Shown here: positions 1 through 5,488 of the stretch, in pieces
Layout of the letters: the number at the start of each line of letters is the position of its first letter
Numbering within the stretch: position 1 is the stretch's first letter
Assembly (NCBI GenBank): GCA_937860285.1
Contig: CALMBS010000045.1
Span: 1-6,704, forward strand
DNA length: 6,704 nt
From: an uncultured Chloroflexota bacterium
Lineage (GTDB): Bacteria > Chloroflexota > Dehalococcoidia > UBA2247 > RBG-13-53-26
Direction of reading: 5' to 3'
Position numbers and translations under genes: made by a program
The notes under the pieces: model-generated
Seen by the model: the letters and a program-made list of their open reading frames with translations, nothing else
Told to the model about the DNA's origin: nothing
The model's database searches: none

Positions 1-1093
1 CAGACTCGGCCGATTCCGGCAGCAGGCTGGTCGGCTGGTACCAGCGGACCCTGAGGTAGTCCAGCAGGAACCGGAGCAGCTTGGTGACCTCCAGCGATTC
101 GCCGTCCACCGGGTACTCCACCAGCTCGGCCACTGCTTTCCTGACGTCCAGCCCTTCGTAGAGGACCTTGTAGATCTTCTCCACGATGGGCAGGCTGAGG
201 CCGGCCCGCTGCCCCAGCTGCCAGGCCGCCTTGGCCGTCGATACCCCCTCGGCCACGTGGGGCATCGAGCTGGCGATGTCCTCCACGGAGCGCCCCTTGG
301 CCAGCTCCTTGCCCACGTAGTAGTTGCGGCTGAGCGGGCTGAATGACGTGACGATGAAGTCTCCCAGGCCGCTGAGTCCGATGAAGGTCAGCGGGTTGGC
401 GCCGAAGGTGGTCCCCAGCACGATGGCTTCGCTGAGCCCCCGGATGACCAGGGCCGCCTTGGCATTGCTGCCGTTGCCCATGCCGTCCGCCATCCCCACG
501 CCCAGGGTGAAGACGTTCTTCAGCGCGCCCCCCATCTCCACCCCCACCAGGTCGGTGCTGGTGAAGACGTAGAACTGGTTGGAGTTGACCAGCTGCTTGA
601 CCCGCTCCGCTACCGCCGCGTCGCGGGCGGCGACGACGGTCACCGAGAGCAGGCCCTGCGCCGCCTCGTGGGCTATGTTGGGGCCGGAGAGGCTGCAGAT
701 GTTGGTGTGGAAACGGGGGTCGATCTCCTCGGCTATGACCTGGGACATGCGCTTGCCGGACTCGACCTCCAGCCCCTTGGTGGCGCTGACGATCAGCGTG
801 GAGTCGCCAAGGTAGTCCTTGAGCCGTCCCACGTTGGTGCGCATGGTGCTGGAGGGGACCGCCAGGATCACCATGTCCGCCTTGTCCATGGCCTCTTCCA
901 TGGAGGCGGTGGCGGTGAGGCGGGTGGGGAACCTGGGCCCGGGCAGGTAGATGACGTTCTCCCGGGCCTGGTTGAGCTTGTCGGCCGTTTCCTGGTTTCG
1001 GGCCCAGATCTTGGTCGACACGTTATTGCGGGCCAAGACTATGCCCAAGGCGGTGCCCCAAGCGGCACTGCCTACTATGGCTGCCTTAGACAT
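1..1093 (-). CDS. gpsA: NAD(P)H-dependent glycerol-3-phosphate dehydrogenase, C-terminus cut by window edge
   Basis: Reduces dihydroxyacetone phosphate to sn-glycerol-3-phosphate in the cytosol, supplying the phospholipid backbone. 364 codons are visible with no stop; family members usually have about 325-360 residues, so little should be missing. Landmarks: N-terminal Rossmann loop GSAAWG (8-13), ATKGLE (104-109), SGPNIAHEAAQG (136-147), MGGALKNV (187-194, with the expected catalytic Lys192), KAALVIRGL (212-220), GLSGLGD (239-245), SPLSRN (252-257) and AEGVSTAKA (281-289). The loop normally reads GxGx(W/Y)G; here the second glycine is Ala10. The ATG at 1093 is chosen because the Rossmann strand begins at once and a GAGGTG ribosome site (1098-1103) lies 4 nt upstream. 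It is the next gene after plsY, whose enzyme consumes its product, and it has its own promoter (1177-1206). The family call is secure. Confidence 0.96.
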   Translation of the reverse strand, partial: MSKAAIVGSAAWGTALGIVLARNNVSTKIWARNQETADKLNQARENVIYLPGPRFPTRLTATASMEEAMDKADMVILAVPSSTMRTNVGRLKDYLGDSTLIVSATKGLEVESGKRMSQVIAEEIDPRFHTNICSLSGPNIAHEAAQGLLSVTVVAARDAAVAERVKQLVNSNQFYVFTSTDLVGVEMGGALKNVFTLGVGMADGMGNGSNAKAALVIRGLSEAIVLGTTFGANPLTFIGLSGLGDFIVTSFSPLSRNYYVGKELAKGRSVEDIASSMPHVAEGVSTAKAAWQLGQRAGLSLPIVEKIYKVLYEGLDVRKAVAELVEYPVDGESLEVTKLLRFLLDYLRVRWYQPTSLLPESAES

Positions 1094-1097
1094 TCGA

Positions 1098-1103
1098 CAC
1101 CTC
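1098..1103 (-). promoter_or_regulatory. Ribosome binding site of gpsA
   Basis: GAGGTG on the minus strand sits 4 nt before the ATG at 1093. It fixes that ATG as the start. Confidence 0.7.
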
Positions 1104-1135
1104 TAGTCCGGTTGCCCACAACGCAACGAAGCCAA

Positions 1136-1157
1136 CGTGTTCCCGTTTCCGAACACG
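1136..1157. repeat. Inverted repeat in the gpsA leader (7-bp arms, 8-nt spacer)
   Basis: On the minus strand the arms CGTGTTC (1157-1151) and GAACACG (1142-1136) are perfect inverted copies separated by 8 nt. In RNA three further G-U pairs could extend the stem to 1133-1160. It lies about 15-35 nt downstream of the predicted gpsA transcription start and some 40 nt before the start codon. It could be a repressor operator or an mRNA hairpin. There is no U tract, so it is not an intrinsic terminator. Confidence 0.5.
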
Positions 1158-1176
1158 CCAACTCTGATTCCAGCCT

Positions 1177-1206
1177 ATTATGCCTGCTGTATATGAGACA
1201 AGTCAA
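1177..1206 (-). promoter_or_regulatory. Probable sigma70-type promoter for gpsA
   Basis: On the minus strand, TTGACT (1206-1201, 5 of 6 matches to the -35 consensus) is followed after 18 nt by CATAAT (1182-1177, 5 of 6 matches to the -10). Transcription would start near 1170, leaving a leader of about 75 nt. The site starts 44 nt beyond the plsY stop codon in an otherwise non-coding gap. Its -35 hexamer is identical to that of the guaB3 promoter. Confidence 0.7.
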
Positions 1207-1249
1207 GGGATAGCGGGGTCCTCCCCTCCGGCGCCGGCCGGGAGACCTC

Positions 1250-1897
1250 CTAATCCGGGCCGGGTCCGCGGCCCAGCCGGCGCTCCGTTCCGGTCAGCAG
1301 CCGCCGCACGTTGTCGCGGTGCTGGAGCAGGATGATGCCTCCGGCCAGGCCGCTGAACAGCACGTGCCAAGCCGGGACCGGGCTCTCCAGCACCACCGGG
1401 GCGCGCGCCCCGGTGACCATCAGGGCCAGCATGGCGATGAAGGAGGCGGCCATGCCCGCGATGGAGCCCAGCGACATGTACCGGGTCCGCCCGGCGACGG
1501 CCAGCATGACCGCCCCCGCGCCCACCCCCACCGGCCAGCACAGGACCAGCAGGCAGCCGAGATACGCCGCCACCCCCCGCCCTCCCCGGAAACCGATGAA
1601 GACCGGCCAGATGTGGCCGGCCACGGCGCCCAGGGCAGCCACGGTCTGGGCCGAGTCCCGGGGCAGGATGACCCAGGCCAGCAGGACGGCTGCGGACGCC
1701 TTGGACACGTCCAGCAGGAGGGTCGCCAGTCCCGCTGGGCGCCCGGCCGCCCGCATCACGTTGGTGGCGCCCGTCCGGCCGCTGCCGGTCCTCCTGATGT
1801 CGATCCCCCGGGACAGCCTGGCCACCACCAGGCCGGAGGGGATGGCGCCCAGCAGGTAGCCGATGCAGGCTATGGCCAGGTATCGCGCGGCTGGCAT
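1250..1897 (-). CDS. plsY: Acyl-phosphate:glycerol-3-phosphate acyltransferase PlsY
   Basis: Membrane enzyme that transfers a fatty acyl group from acyl-phosphate to position 1 of sn-glycerol-3-phosphate, giving lysophosphatidic acid, the first acylation in phospholipid synthesis. 215 residues, normal for the family. The first membrane segment, with YLLGAIPSG, covers about residues 5-28. Motif 1 is GSGRTGATN (38-46), motif 2 is GHIWPVFIGFRGGRG (94-108) and motif 3 is HRDNVRRL (193-200) followed by GTERRLG. Motif 1 usually reads GSGNxGATN, so Arg41 replaces Asn. Several hydrophobic helices (about 57-79, 112-136, 142-163, 178-192) fit a polytopic protein. The ATG at 1897 gives the usual short N-terminus; the same frame stays open upstream to 2038, but that part lies inside der and does not look like PlsY. 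It starts 10 nt after the der stop, so the two are probably cotranscribed. Confidence 0.96.
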   Translation of the reverse strand: MPAARYLAIACIGYLLGAIPSGLVVARLSRGIDIRRTGSGRTGATNVMRAAGRPAGLATLLLDVSKASAAVLLAWVILPRDSAQTVAALGAVAGHIWPVFIGFRGGRGVAAYLGCLLVLCWPVGVGAGAVMLAVAGRTRYMSLGSIAGMAASFIAMLALMVTGARAPVVLESPVPAWHVLFSGLAGGIILLQHRDNVRRLLTGTERRLGRGPGPD

Positions 1898-1907
1898 GCG
1901 GGACCGG

Positions 1908-3236
1908 TCACCCCTCGCCCTTTTTCTTCTCGGCCTTGCCCTTGAAGACCAGGCGCAGGGGGGTGCCACCGAATCCGCAGTACTGGCGTATCTTGTTCTC
2001 CAGGAAGCGCTGGTAGGAGAAGTGGACCAGCCGGGCATCGTTGACCAGGAAGGTGAAGGAGGGGGGGTTAGTGCCCGTCTGAGTGGCCCGGTAGACCTTC
2101 AGCCGCCTTCGCCCCTGCTTGGGCGACTGCTTGGCCTCCTCGGCTTCCATGACGATGGTGTCCAGCAGGGCGGGCTCCAGCCGCCGCAGCCGCTCCTGGT
2201 AGATCTTCCGGGCCAGGGGCAGTATTCTCTCCACCCCCTGGCCCGTTCTGGCCGATATGAACAGGGTTTCGATATAGGGCATGAACCTGATCTTCCGCCG
2301 CACCACCTCCATCCAGAGGGAGGTGTCCTTGACCTCCGCCAGGTCCCACTTGTTGATCAGCAGGACGGCCCCCTTCCAGGCCTTGTGTATGTATCCCAGG
2401 ATGTGCAGGTCCTGGGCGGTCATGCCCTCGACCGCATCCACCAACAGCAGCGCGACGTCGGACCTTTCAATGGCATCGCTGGTGCGCTGAGAGCTGTACC
2501 TCTCGATGCCGGCGTCGATGCGCCCGCGGCGCCTTATCCCGGCGGTGTCGATGAGGGTCACCCTCTCCCCCTTGTGCTGGAAGGAGGTGTCGATGGTGTC
2601 GCGGGTGGTCCCGGCGGTCTCATCCACCACCACCCGCTCCTCTCCCAGGATGGTGTTCAGGAGCAGCGATTTCCCGACGTTGGGGCGGCCCACGATGGCG
2701 ATCTTCAGCGACTCGGGCTCCGGCGCCGCCGGCTCCAGGGCCGGCAGGCTCCCGACGACCTTCTGCATGAGCTCCACCATGCCCCGGTCGTGGTAGGCGC
2801 TCACGGGCAGGGGGTCTCCCATGGCCAGCTCGTAGAACTGGGCCACCTGGGCCTCCTGCCTGGGGGTGTCCACCTTGTTGACCACCAGGATGGTGGGCTT
2901 CCGGGCCCGGCGTATTATGTCAGCCGTTTCCTGGTCCGCCGGCAGCACCCCGTCCCGGGCGTCCACCAGGAAGAGCACCAGGTCGGACTCGGCCACGGCC
3001 TTGTCCACCTGGTCCCTGACCTTGCGCCTGATCGACTCCCCCGGCCGGGCCTCCAGGCCCCCGCAGTCCACCAGGGTCAGGTCATGCCCCTCCCAGGAGA
3101 GGTCGGAGTGGATGCGGTCCACGGTGGTCCCGGGGAGGTCCTCCACGATGGCCTTTCTGCGGCCCAGCAGGCGGTTGAACAGGGTCGATTTCCCCACGTT
3201 GGGGCGGCCGATGATGGCTACTACCGGTCTGGGCAT
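1908..3236 (-). CDS. der: Ribosome assembly GTPase Der (EngA), tandem G domains
   Basis: Essential GTPase that helps mature the 50S ribosomal subunit. 442 residues, full length. The first G domain has GRPNVGKS (10-17), PGTT (35-38), DCGG (57-60, usually DTGG) and NKVD (120-123). The second has GRPNVGKS (183-190), AGTT (208-211), DTAG (230-233) and NKWD (295-298). A KH-like C-terminal domain follows (about 350-442) with PPSFTFLVN (391-399) and a lysine-rich tail (KAEKKKG). Two G domains in tandem plus the KH-like tail are diagnostic of Der. The ATG at 3236 is set by the very strong GGGAGGAG (3240-3247) and by the immediate beta strand leading into the P loop. It lies 48 nt after argF and 10 nt before plsY, all on the minus strand, consistent with one operon. 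Confidence 0.98.
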   Translation of the reverse strand: MPRPVVAIIGRPNVGKSTLFNRLLGRRKAIVEDLPGTTVDRIHSDLSWEGHDLTLVDCGGLEARPGESIRRKVRDQVDKAVAESDLVLFLVDARDGVLPADQETADIIRRARKPTILVVNKVDTPRQEAQVAQFYELAMGDPLPVSAYHDRGMVELMQKVVGSLPALEPAAPEPESLKIAIVGRPNVGKSLLLNTILGEERVVVDETAGTTRDTIDTSFQHKGERVTLIDTAGIRRRGRIDAGIERYSSQRTSDAIERSDVALLLVDAVEGMTAQDLHILGYIHKAWKGAVLLINKWDLAEVKDTSLWMEVVRRKIRFMPYIETLFISARTGQGVERILPLARKIYQERLRRLEPALLDTIVMEAEEAKQSPKQGRRRLKVYRATQTGTNPPSFTFLVNDARLVHFSYQRFLENKIRQYCGFGGTPLRLVFKGKAEKKKGEG

Positions 3237-3239
3237 GGT

Positions 3240-3247
3240 CTCCTCCC
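3240..3247 (-). promoter_or_regulatory. Strong ribosome binding site of der
   Basis: GGGAGGAG on the minus strand, with its GGAGG core ending 5 nt before the ATG at 3236, is close to a perfect Shine-Dalgarno sequence. It is the strongest in the window and suggests der is translated independently of argF despite probable cotranscription. Confidence 0.8.
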
Positions 3248-3284
3248 GGCGTCACCTGGCGCCAATAGGGTGCGGCACGATGTC

Positions 3285-4229
3285 TCAGGGCGCGGGGTGG
3301 GCGTGTCCGCCCGGGCCCAGGGCCCTGATGAGGATAGCTTTCTGGATGTGGAGCCGGTTCTCCGCCTGATCGAAAACCACGGACTGCGGATGATCGAGCA
3401 GCCCTTCGGCCACTTCCTCTCCGTGGTGTGCCGGGAGCGGATGCATGAACAGGGCTCCCTTCCCGGCCCTCGATAGCAGTCCGGAGTCCACCTGGTAGGC
3501 GGCGAAGGCGCGGCGCCGGACCTCGGACTCGGCTTCCTGGCCCATGCTGGTCCACACATCGGTGTAGACGACGTCGGCCTTCTCCACCGCGCGGTGCGGC
3601 TCAGCCATCGCGGCTATGGCGGCCCCGCTCTGCCCGGCCGCCTTCCTGGCCCGTTCCAGGGCTGGGCCGTCCATCTCGTAACCCGGCGGGGAGGCGATGG
3701 CGAAATCCAGGCCCGCCGCCGCCGCGGCCAGCATCAGGCTCCGGGCCACGTTGTTGCCGTCGCCGACATAGGCCAGGCGCAGACCCTTGAGCCTTCCCTT
3801 CTTCTCCAGGATAGTGAGGAGGTCCCCCAGGGCCTGGCAGGGGTGCTCGTAGTCGGAGAGGGCGTTTATCACCGGCACCGTGGCGTGCTGCGCCAGCAGC
3901 TCGACGCTTCCGTGGGCGAAGGTCCGGGCGACTATGCCGTGCACAAAACGGGAAAGCGTCCGGGCGACGTCCGAAACGCTCTCCCTCTTCCCCAGACCGA
4001 CCTCGGCCGGGGAGAGATAGATGGCGTGCCCGCCCAGCTCCCGCATGGCCACCTCGAAGCTGACGCGAGTGCGCAGGGAGGGCTTCTCGAAAACCAGGGC
4101 CACGGTCCGGCCCGCCAGGTGGCTTTCCTGACGGCGGCCGCGCTTGAGTAAAACAGCACTCTCAAGAAGATGCTGGATTTCGGCCGGGGTGAGGTCGGCT
4201 ACTGAGAGCAGGCCTGTTGAAACTGCCAA
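3285..4229 (-). CDS. argF: Ornithine carbamoyltransferase (OTCase) with HPLP in place of HCLP
   Basis: Condenses carbamoyl phosphate with ornithine to citrulline in arginine synthesis, in the cytosol. 314 residues from the TTG at 4229, a usual length. Carbamoyl-phosphate side: FEKPSLRTR (48-56, SxRTR) and HPCQ (129-132). Ornithine side: TDVWTSMGQE (223-232), containing the SMG loop typical of OTCases, and HPLP (263-266). OTCases normally have HCLP there; HPLP is what aspartate carbamoyltransferases carry. The SMG loop and overall sequence still favour OTCase. No ATG exists near the N-terminus: TTG gives the expected short lead into LLSVADLTPAEI and has AAGG (4236-4239) 6 nt upstream. The open frame continues to 4547 but only as a shadow of guaB3. 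The start lies inside guaB3 (31-nt overlap), implying coupled translation. Confidence 0.93.
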   Translation of the reverse strand: MAVSTGLLSVADLTPAEIQHLLESAVLLKRGRRQESHLAGRTVALVFEKPSLRTRVSFEVAMRELGGHAIYLSPAEVGLGKRESVSDVARTLSRFVHGIVARTFAHGSVELLAQHATVPVINALSDYEHPCQALGDLLTILEKKGRLKGLRLAYVGDGNNVARSLMLAAAAAGLDFAIASPPGYEMDGPALERARKAAGQSGAAIAAMAEPHRAVEKADVVYTDVWTSMGQEAESEVRRRAFAAYQVDSGLLSRAGKGALFMHPLPAHHGEEVAEGLLDHPQSVVFDQAENRLHIQKAILIRALGPGGHAHPAP

Positions 4230-5347
4230 GACTTGCCTTCTGTCCTTATGGATGGGGCGATGACCATCTCCACGTCGTGCATCTGGGCGATGGTGGCGGC
4301 GCCGCACACGCCCATGGCGGTGCGCAGGGCGCCGACGATGTTCTGCGAACCGTCGGTGACGGTCGTCGGGCCAAAGAGTATCTGGTGCAGCGGGGCCCGG
4401 GTGTCCACCTTGATGCGCCTTCCCCGGGGCAGGGCCGGGTGGGGGCTGGCCATTCCCCAGTGGTACCCGTGGCCCGGCGCTTCCACGGCCTGGGCCATGA
4501 TGGCGCCCAGCATCGCCCCGTCGGCGCCGGCGGCGAAGGCCTTGCACAGGTCACTCCCGGTGTGGATCCCGCCATCAGTGATGATGGCCACGTACTTCCC
4601 GCTCTTCTTGAAATAGTCGTCCCTGGCGGCGGCGCAGTCCATGGTCGCTGTCACCTGGGGCACCCCTATGCCCAGGACCTGCCGCGTGGTGCAGGTGGCC
4701 CCCGGGCCGACACCCACCAGCAGGCCGGCGATGCCCGTCTTCATCAGCTCCAGCGCGGCGCTGTAGCTGACGGCATTCCCCACCACCACCGGGATGGGGA
4801 CGGACTTGCACAGCTCGGAGAAGACCAGCCCCTTCAGGCTCTTGGACACGTGCCGGGCGGTGGTCACGGTGGACGCCACCACCAGTACGTCCGCGCCCGC
4901 TTCGACTATGGTGGGGACCAGCTTCTTAGTGTTGGCCGGCGTCACGGAGACGGCGCAGATGCCGCCGTTCCCCTTGATCTCCCGGATACGGTCACCCACC
5001 AGCCTCTCCTGGATGGGCTGGGAGTAGATCTTCTGCAGCAGGGGCGTGGCCTGACTCATGGTGGCCTGGGCGATGTCGGCCAGCACCTCGTCCGGCTTCT
5101 CGTAGCGCGCCTGCACGCCTTCCAGGTTGAGAACGGCCAGGCCGCCCAGCTTGGCGTAGGCCACAGCGAACCGGGGATTGACCACCGCGTCCATGGCGGC
5201 GGCGACAAAGGGGATGGGGAAGGTCAGGTTCCCCAGCTTCAGATCGATGTTCGTTTGTTCCGGGTTGACCGTAACGTCACCGGGCACTATGGCCACTTCT
5301 TCGAAACCATAGCACCGGCGCATTTCTCTTATTTGACGAACAGGCAT
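4199..5347 (-). CDS. guaB3: GuaB3-type IMP dehydrogenase family protein lacking CBS domains
   Basis: (Beta/alpha)8-barrel protein of the IMP dehydrogenase/GMP reductase family. IMPDH oxidises IMP to XMP with NAD+, the committed step to GMP. 382 residues, about 100 fewer than canonical GuaB, with no room for the CBS pair usually inserted after residue 100. Landmarks: YGFEEVAIVPG (13-23), AAAMDAVVNP (49-58), GGLAVLNLEG (68-77), catalytic loop VGPGATCTTR (213-222, presumed nucleophile Cys219), ITDGG (256-260), MLGA (279-282) and the C-terminal MVIAPSIRTEGKSW (361-374). The LNLEG segment and C-terminus are typical of the GuaB3 subfamily (TIGR01304 type, from memory). Because the catalytic Cys-Thr is kept, IMPDH activity is plausible, but GMP reductase or another role is not excluded. 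First gene of the minus-strand block, with its own promoter; GGAG lies only 3 nt from the ATG, so M9 is a possible alternative start. Confidence 0.92.
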   Translation of the reverse strand: MPVRQIREMRRCYGFEEVAIVPGDVTVNPEQTNIDLKLGNLTFPIPFVAAAMDAVVNPRFAVAYAKLGGLAVLNLEGVQARYEKPDEVLADIAQATMSQATPLLQKIYSQPIQERLVGDRIREIKGNGGICAVSVTPANTKKLVPTIVEAGADVLVVASTVTTARHVSKSLKGLVFSELCKSVPIPVVVGNAVSYSAALELMKTGIAGLLVGVGPGATCTTRQVLGIGVPQVTATMDCAAARDDYFKKSGKYVAIITDGGIHTGSDLCKAFAAGADGAMLGAIMAQAVEAPGHGYHWGMASPHPALPRGRRIKVDTRAPLHQILFGPTTVTDGSQNIVGALRTAMGVCGAATIAQMHDVEMVIAPSIRTEGKSWQFQQACSQ

Positions 5348-5358
5348 ACTCTCCGCAG

Positions 5359-5370
5359 AACCCCGGGGTT
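5359..5370. repeat. Perfect 12-bp palindrome in the guaB3 leader
   Basis: AACCCCGGGGTT is identical on both strands. It lies between the predicted guaB3 transcription start (about 5376) and its ribosome binding site, where a bound dimeric repressor would block transcription. It has no loop, so an RNA hairpin is unlikely. A chance occurrence in GC-rich DNA is possible. Confidence 0.4.
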
Positions 5371-5382
5371 ATTTAGCACCAA

Positions 5383-5411
5383 AGGATAGCAAAGGCTGTC
5401 CTCAAAGTCAA
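5383..5411 (-). promoter_or_regulatory. Probable sigma70-type promoter for guaB3 (operon promoter)
   Basis: On the minus strand, TTGACT (5411-5406) is followed after exactly 17 nt by TATCCT (5388-5383), preceded by TG at 5391-5390 as in an extended -10 (TGnTATnnT). The start site would be near 5376, about 28 nt ahead of the guaB3 ATG. This is the best promoter in the window and probably drives guaB3-argF-der-plsY. AAAGG occurs twice 10 bp apart on the plus strand (5381-5385 and 5391-5395) across the -10 and spacer. Confidence 0.75.
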
Positions 5412-5460
5412 TGGAAGCCTGGGGCATCCAGCGGGTGGGGATTTCCGCGGTGAAAGCTAG

Positions 5461-5466
5461 TATACT
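5461..5466 (+). promoter_or_regulatory. Possible -10 element for rsmI
   Basis: TATACT matches 5 of 6 positions of the -10 consensus and lies 22 nt upstream of the GTG start of rsmI. It overlaps the 8-bp palindrome AGTATACT (5459-5466). No -35 hexamer is recognisable at 16-18 nt spacing, and the implied start site falls on the ribosome binding site, so the call is weak. Confidence 0.3.
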
Positions 5467-5473
5467 GCATCCT

Positions 5474-5480
5474 GGTGAGG
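5474..5480 (+). promoter_or_regulatory. Ribosome binding site of rsmI
   Basis: GGTGAGG lies 8 nt before the GTG at 5489 and supports that codon over the in-frame ATG at 5411, which has no Shine-Dalgarno sequence and overlaps the guaB3 -35 box. Confidence 0.6.
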
Positions 5481-5488
5481 CTTTGATC

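Noticed and set aside
1136..1157. LexA (SOS) box in the gpsA leader
   Set aside because: The arms are GTTC...GAAC with 8 nt between, whereas the Gram-positive type LexA box has GAAC-N4-GTTC. Orientation and spacing do not match.
1217..1247. GC-rich stem-loop after plsY, considered as an intrinsic terminator
   Set aside because: The stem (GGTC/GACC plus TCCC/GGGA with a bulged G) encloses the palindrome CCGGCGCCGG, but no run of T follows on the minus strand, so a Rho-independent terminator is not supported.
1898..2038. N-terminal extension of plsY by 47 residues
   Set aside because: It overlaps the 3' end of der out of frame and would place a polar Arg-rich segment before the first membrane helix; the ATG at 1897 fits the family.
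1863..3476. 537-codon open frame on the plus strand opposite der and the end of argF
   Set aside because: It is antisense to a clearly conserved Der and part of ArgF, is rich in Gly, His, Leu and Pro as expected from the complement of GC-biased codons, and matches no motif I know. It is a high-GC shadow.
4230..4547. Long N-terminal extension of argF to 420 residues
   Set aside because: The added stretch overlaps guaB3 coding sequence, is Arg/Gly/His-rich and unlike carbamoyltransferases; the TTG at 4229 yields the normal length.
4217..5389. 390-codon open frame on the plus strand opposite guaB3
   Set aside because: It is the complement of guaB3, His- and Gly-rich, and it starts in the end of the real gene. 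No supporting motif.
5411..5488. Upstream ATG giving rsmI 26 more residues
   Set aside because: It has no ribosome binding site, lies on the guaB3 -35 box, and the added residues do not resemble RsmI N-termini, which begin just before LYxVATPIGN.
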